DNA from: DATILL01 sp035476575
GTDB lineage: Bacteria; Actinomycetota; Actinomycetes; Mycobacteriales; JACQDL01
Direction of reading: 5' to 3'
Length of the DNA stretch: 9,191 nt
NCBI GenBank assembly: GCA_035476575.1
Contig: DATILL010000088.1
Location: 1-9,191 of the forward strand
The position numbers and the translations under genes are program-made. This document shows, in pieces, positions 6,028 to 9,191 of this stretch (its first letter is position 1; every line of letters starts with the position of its first letter). Below the pieces are notes generated by a model. It was not told the origin of the DNA, searched no databases, and saw nothing but the letters and a program-made list of their open reading frames with translations.

Positions 6028-6048
6028 GGCTCACGAAGACAGTGAGCC
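6028..6048. promoter_or_regulatory. Perfect inverted repeat with 7-bp arms, candidate operator
   Basis: GGCTCAC, seven bases, GTGAGCC: a perfect dyad with arms one helical turn and a half apart, in the middle of the divergent control region. The left arm overlaps a TCACGAA heptamer (6031-6037) that recurs at 6051-6057. It could be a dimeric regulator site or a weak hairpin; no known consensus is matched. Confidence 0.4.
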
Positions 6049-6150
6049 CGTCACGAATGGACCGTGAAAACCGAGGGCAGGCGGCTATGAAGATTTCGCG
6101 CGGGACGGGTGAGCCCCCCACTGGCGACGTCATTCCGGAACACCACAGAA

Positions 6151-6194
6151 TTCCCTCAGACAACCTGACCCCCACCACCGAAGTGACTGAGGAA
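6151..6194 (+). promoter_or_regulatory. Possible leader stem upstream of the precursor gene
   Basis: TTCC(C)TCAG at 6151-6159 can pair with CTGAGGAA at 6187-6194, giving 8 base pairs with one bulged C and a 27-base loop. It would lie in the 5' leader of the precursor transcript, 34 bases before its ATG. The long loop makes it a weak call. Confidence 0.25.
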
Positions 6195-6228
6195 CAATGC
6201 CGAGTCGCACACCGAACGGAGCGGGACG

Positions 6229-6405
6229 ATGCACACTACGCCGAGCAAGGAACTGCGGTCCGCCCTGACCACCCGGATGGACGAGGCCACCCTGGTGATC
6301 CTGCCCCTGGACGGGCTGGCCAGCACCGACCCGGACGGCATGCCCGGGCTCTGCTTCACCTACTGCTACACCGACCCGTACGGCGACTGGCCCGTCGCGG
6401 CATGA
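6229..6405 (+). CDS. Candidate TOMM/LAP precursor peptide
   Basis: A 58-residue peptide gene directly before the cyclodehydratase. ATG 6229 has GGAG (6218-6221) 7 bases upstream. Codons are strongly G/C-ended, as in the neighbouring real genes. Residues ~1-38 look like a leader: a polar start (MHTTPSKELRSALTTRMDEA), then a hydrophobic stretch LVILPLDGL that could bind the recognition domain of the next protein, then ASTDPDGM. The likely core is at the C-terminus: PGL then CFTYCYTDPYGDWPVAA. Cyclisable residues C42, T44, C46 and T48 alternate exactly with aromatics F43, Y45 and Y47. Both cysteines of the peptide are in this block. No leader peptidase is in the window; cleavage near G37-G40 is a guess. 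The stop overlaps the cyclodehydratase start (ATGA), implying coupled translation. It matches no precursor family I recognise; function rests on context and composition. Confidence 0.8.
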   Translation: MHTTPSKELRSALTTRMDEATLVILPLDGLASTDPDGMPGLCFTYCYTDPYGDWPVAA

Positions 6406-8756
6406 GCGCCCCCGGGACTCCGACAGCTCCACCCGCGAGGCCACTGGCCGGGCCCCGCGTGGGCTTCAAGAAGTACCTGCGGCCCGAGGTGGTCGCCGGT
6501 GAGGCCACCTACCTTTTCTCAGAGCACGGCGTGACCGCCGTTCAGGGCGCCGAGATCGAGGCGCTCACCCCGCTGTTGGATGGGACCCGGGATCTTCCGA
6601 CGCTGCTCCGCGAGGCCCCTTCGGGGGTCTCGACGGAGCGCGTCGCGGAGCTCACCCGGCGGCTCGCCGACGCCGGCCTGGTCACCGAGCGGTTCTGCAC
6701 CGCCGAGGTGGACGACGCGACGCTGGCCTACTGGGAGCTCGCCGGGCTGGACGGCGCGGCCGCCGAGTCGACCGTGGCGGCCGGCCGGGTCCGGGTCATC
6801 AGCACCGGCCTTGCCGACGGCACCGACGTCGTTGCCGCGTGCCGGGCGGCCGGCCTGCGGGTCGTCGGGGACCCAGCCGGCGCGACCAGCCCAGGCGCGA
6901 CCGGCCCAGGCGCGGCCGGCGGGATGACCGTCGCCGACCTGTCGGTGGTGCTCTGCGACGACTACCTGGCGCCGGAGCTGGCCGAGGTCGACGCGCTGCA
7001 CCGGGCCGCCGGCCGGGCCTGGCTGCTGGCCAAGCCGGCCGGCGCGCAGCTCTGGGTCGGGCCGTTCTTCCAGCCGGGCCAGGGTGCCTGCTGGTCCTGC
7101 CTGGCGCACCGGATGTGGAACCACCGGAGGGCCGAGGCACACGTGCAGACCGCGCTGGACCGCGTCGGCCCCGCCCCCCGGCCAGCCCCGCGGGTGCGGG
7201 CGCTCGGCGGGCTGGCCGCCCAGCTCATTGTCCTCGAGGTGGTCAAGTGGCTAGCTGGCCACCGCCACCCCAGCCAGCAGAGCATCTGGACCCTGGACAG
7301 TCTCTCTGCCCAGGGCCGGCACCACCCGCTGCGCGCCCGGCCGCAGTGCCGGTCCTGCGGCGACCCTGGGCTGGTGGCGGCCCGGGCCCGCCGTCCGGTC
7401 GCCTTCAGCTCCCGGCCGAAGGCCATCGACGACGACGGCGGCGGCTACCGGTCCATGACCCCCCGCCAGGTGCTGGCGACGTACCGGCACCTGATCGACC
7501 CGGTCACCGGGGTGGTCACCGACATCCGCCGCGACCCACGCGGGCCGGCGTTCCTGAACTCCTTCCGGGCCGGCGTCAACCTGGCCGCCGGTGCCCGCAA
7601 CCTGGCCGACCTGCGCGCCGGCCTGCGCAGCGAGAACGGCGGCAAGGGCGTCACCGAGCTGCACGGCACGGTCAGCGCGCTGTGCGAGGCGCTGGAGCGG
7701 CACTCGGGCTGCTTCCACGGCGACGAGGAGCGGGTCCGGGCCAGCTTCGCCGCCCTCGGCGAGCCGGCCGTGCACCCCAACGCCTGCCAGCTCTACGACC
7801 AGCGCCAGCACGCCGGCCGGTACCGCTGGAACGCCGCGCACTCGCCGTTCCAGCGGGTCTGCGAGCCGTTCGACGAGACCGCCGAGGTGGACTGGACACC
7901 GGTCTGGTCGGTCACCGGACGCCGGCACCGGCTGCTGCCCACCGCGCTGCTGTACTTCGGCGCGCCGCAGCCCGGGCCCCGGTACTTCCGCGCCGACTCC
8001 AACGGCAACGCCGCCGGCAGCAGCCTGGAGGACGCCGTGCTGCAGGGGTTCTTCGAGCTGGTGGAGCGCGACGCGGTGGCGCTGTGGTGGTACAACCGCA
8101 CCCGGCACCCGGCGGTCGACCTGGGCTCCTTCGCCGACCCGTGGGCCGAGGAGCTGCGCGAGGTGTACGCCGGGCTGCGCCGCGAGGTCTGGGTGCTGGA
8201 CGTCACCGCCGACCTGGAGATCCCAACCATGGTGGCGCTGTCCCGGCGGACCGACAAGCCGGCCGAGGACATCCTGTTCGGTTTTGGCGCGCATGTCGAC
8301 CCCCGGGTGGCGCTGCGCCGGGCGCTGACCGAGCTGAACCAGCTCCTGCCCGCAGTGGTCGGCGCCCGGCCGGACGGCTGCGGCTACGGCTGTACCGACC
8401 CGGAGGCGCTGCGATGGTGGCACCACGCGACCACGGCGAACCAGCCGTACCTGTTGCCAGATCATGGACAACCGCTCCGGACCCGGGCGTCCTTTGGATA
8501 CTTACCCCGTCGTGACCTCCGTGCGGACCTCACCGCGGTCGAGGAGCTGGTGGCCCGGCACGGCCTGGAGCTGCTGGTGCTGGACCAGACCCGTCCGGAC
8601 ATCGGGCTGCCGGTGGTGAAGGTCATCGTGCCGGGGCTGCGACAGTTCTGGGCCCGTTTCGCCCCCGGCCGGCTCTACGAGGTGCCGGTACGGCTGGGAC
8701 GGCTCGCCGCGCCGACCCCGTACGAGGAGCTCAACCCTGTTCCCATCTTCGTCTGA
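6402..8756 (+). CDS. Fused TOMM cyclodehydratase (leader-binding/E1-like + YcaO)
   Basis: A 784-residue protein that would cyclise Cys/Ser/Thr of the precursor to azolines using ATP, as fused C-D proteins do. Residues ~20-100 resemble a RiPP recognition element (winged-helix; FKKYLRPEV, YLFSEHGVTAVQG, then RRLADAGLVTERF). Residues ~128-330 form the E1/ThiF-like region with two CxxC pairs expected to bind structural zinc (C230-W-S-C233, C316-R-S-C319). Residues ~345-784 are the YcaO domain: GGKGVTELHGTVSALCEALE (413-432), SNGNAAGSSLEDAVLQGFFE (533-552) then LVERDA, RRALTELNQ (639-647) and LPVVKVIVPGL (736-746) carry the Glu-rich nucleotide/Mg sites. It ends NPVPIFV, a variant of the proline-rich C-terminus of azoline-forming YcaO proteins. 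A Gly/Ala/Pro repeat (160-174) interrupts the E1-like part. No ribosome binding site precedes ATG 6402; translation probably couples to the precursor. Confidence 0.93.
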   Translation: MSAPGTPTAPPARPLAGPRVGFKKYLRPEVVAGEATYLFSEHGVTAVQGAEIEALTPLLDGTRDLPTLLREAPSGVSTERVAELTRRLADAGLVTERFCTAEVDDATLAYWELAGLDGAAAESTVAAGRVRVISTGLADGTDVVAACRAAGLRVVGDPAGATSPGATGPGAAGGMTVADLSVVLCDDYLAPELAEVDALHRAAGRAWLLAKPAGAQLWVGPFFQPGQGACWSCLAHRMWNHRRAEAHVQTALDRVGPAPRPAPRVRALGGLAAQLIVLEVVKWLAGHRHPSQQSIWTLDSLSAQGRHHPLRARPQCRSCGDPGLVAARARRPVAFSSRPKAIDDDGGGYRSMTPRQVLATYRHLIDPVTGVVTDIRRDPRGPAFLNSFRAGVNLAAGARNLADLRAGLRSENGGKGVTELHGTVSALCEALERHSGCFHGDEERVRASFAALGEPAVHPNACQLYDQRQHAGRYRWNAAHSPFQRVCEPFDETAEVDWTPVWSVTGRRHRLLPTALLYFGAPQPGPRYFRADSNGNAAGSSLEDAVLQGFFELVERDAVALWWYNRTRHPAVDLGSFADPWAEELREVYAGLRREVWVLDVTADLEIPTMVALSRRTDKPAEDILFGFGAHVDPRVALRRALTELNQLLPAVVGARPDGCGYGCTDPEALRWWHHATTANQPYLLPDHGQPLRTRASFGYLPRRDLRADLTAVEELVARHGLELLVLDQTRPDIGLPVVKVIVPGLRQFWARFAPGRLYEVPVRLGRLAAPTPYEELNPVPIFV
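6879..6923 (+). repeat. 15-bp in-frame repeat in the E1-like domain
   Basis: Three units of about 15 bp (GGCGCGACCAGCCCA, GGCGCGACCGGCCCA, GGCGCGGCCGGCGGG) encode GATSPGATGPGAAGG at residues 160-174 of the cyclodehydratase. It looks like a flexible loop insertion that keeps the reading frame. Confidence 0.75.
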
Positions 8757-8781
8757 TGACACCCCCGCGAGGAGAGCCACC

Positions 8782-9191
8782 GTGGACACCGCCGCCACCG
8801 ACCCACCACCTGCGGGCATCCGCCGGGTATCTCTGTGGTCGCTGCGCGAGGACGTCCTCGTCGAGGCGAACACGGGTGAGGACTCCGTCCTCGTGCTGAC
8901 CCGGTGGGGCGAGATCCGGGTCGACTCGCCCGGGCCGGCGGCCAAGGAGCTGCTGCGCCGGATGAGCTTCGGTCCGGTCTCGCTGGAGAACGTCCTCGGC
9001 GCGCCGGCCCGCGAGCCGGCCGCCGAGGAGCTGGCGCAGCACAAGCGCCTGCACGAGGTCCTAGACCAGCTGCAGTGCGCGGTGGTCCGCTCGCTGGGCC
9101 TGCAGAACGCCGCCGGGCCGCTGCTGTCGGTGGTGCCGATCGCCCGGCAGGCGACCTTCGACCCACCCGAGCTGGACTCCGGCCAGGTGGT
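8782..9191 (+). CDS. Probable SagB-type azoline dehydrogenase, N-terminal part (cut by window end)
   Basis: The first 136 codons of a gene that continues past the window. GTG 8782 is preceded by GAGGAGAG (8769-8776) and lies 25 bp after the cyclodehydratase stop, so it is in the same operon. Visible sequence: a polar start, then SLREDVLVEANTGEDSVLVL (18-37), RWGEIRVDSPGPAAKELLRR (41-60), then QLQCAVVRSLGLQNAAGPLL (96-115) and SVVPIARQATFDP (116-128). This is the type of substrate-contacting N-terminal module found before the FMN-dependent nitroreductase domain in SagB-type peptide dehydrogenases, which oxidise azolines to azoles. The flavin-binding motifs lie beyond the edge, so the call rests on this module and on position after a cyclodehydratase. 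An alternative is another leader-binding TOMM accessory protein. Confidence 0.72.
   Translation, partial: MDTAATDPPPAGIRRVSLWSLREDVLVEANTGEDSVLVLTRWGEIRVDSPGPAAKELLRRMSFGPVSLENVLGAPAREPAAEELAQHKRLHEVLDQLQCAVVRSLGLQNAAGPLLSVVPIARQATFDPPELDSGQV

Larger units (their letters stand above)
5900..6228. promoter_or_regulatory. Divergent intergenic control region between SARP and peptide operons
   Basis: This 329-bp stretch separates the start codons of two divergent operons and must hold both promoters. It contains no credible gene: the plus frame through it is an upstream extension of the cyclodehydratase frame, and the minus frame is an upstream extension of the SARP frame. Contents, left to right: SARP ribosome binding site (AAAGGAG, 5909-5915); two copies of a 23-bp element (5915-5963); a 7-bp-arm inverted repeat (6028-6048); TCACGAA repeated 20 bp apart (6031 and 6051); TTCCGGAA palindrome (6133-6140); a possible leader stem (6151-6194); and the precursor ribosome binding site GGAG (6218-6221). 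I could not fix -35/-10 elements. Confidence 0.75.

Noticed and set aside
5900..6178. Upstream extension of the SARP frame
   Set aside because: SARPs start directly at the winged helix, as from ATG 5899; the extension lacks G/C third-position bias and encodes the 23-bp repeats.
5718..6401. Upstream extension of the cyclodehydratase frame, including an ATG at 6087
   Set aside because: It would overlap the precursor and SARP genes in other frames; the leader-binding domain begins about 20 residues after ATG 6402, and the ATGA overlap is a classic coupled start.
7251..8471. Minus-strand frame of 406 codons opposite the YcaO domain
   Set aside because: Antisense shadow of a well-supported YcaO domain; Val/Gly/Arg-rich with no motif.

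Overview
High-GC DNA with strong G/C preference at third codon positions, GTG starts and overlapping stop/start codons; this, together with a SARP-type regulator, points to an antibiotic-producing actinomycete. The genus cannot be fixed from this window. Two unrelated gene groups meet tail-to-tail near position 3235.

Left part (about 292-3219, + strand): a purine/allantoin catabolic operon of three tightly packed genes. The first encodes a stand-alone protein resembling the C-terminal domain of allophanate hydrolase. It is followed by allantoinase (allB; allantoin to allantoate) and allantoicase (alc; allantoate to ureidoglycolate plus urea). Gene ends overlap by 8 bp and by a GTGA junction, so translation is probably coupled. 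The 291 bp in front hold no convincing gene but do hold a perfect 6-bp-arm inverted repeat close to the first gene.

Right part (3252 to the end): one side of a biosynthetic gene cluster with two divergent arms around a 329-bp control region (5900-6228). The minus arm encodes a SARP activator, a type I PKS-like acyltransferase whose catalytic serine is replaced by glycine, and an acyl carrier protein with type II PKS flavour. The plus arm encodes a 58-residue candidate RiPP precursor missed by ordinary ORF length cut-offs, a 784-residue fused cyclodehydratase (leader-binding and E1-like region plus YcaO), and the first 136 codons of a probable SagB-type azoline dehydrogenase cut by the window edge. 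Precursor, cyclodehydratase and dehydrogenase form the core of a thiazole/oxazole-modified peptide (TOMM/LAP) pathway. The precursor's C-terminal region carries an unusual alternation of cyclisable and aromatic residues (C-F-T-Y-C-Y-T).

How it may work together (inference): the SARP activates one or both arms; the leader-binding domain recruits the precursor; YcaO with the E1-like domain cyclises Cys/Thr to azolines; the SagB-type enzyme oxidises them to azoles. The ACP and the apparently serine-less AT raise the possibility of an acyl or polyketide group added to an azole peptide. The window does not contain the ketosynthase, protease, transporter or immunity genes needed to test this.
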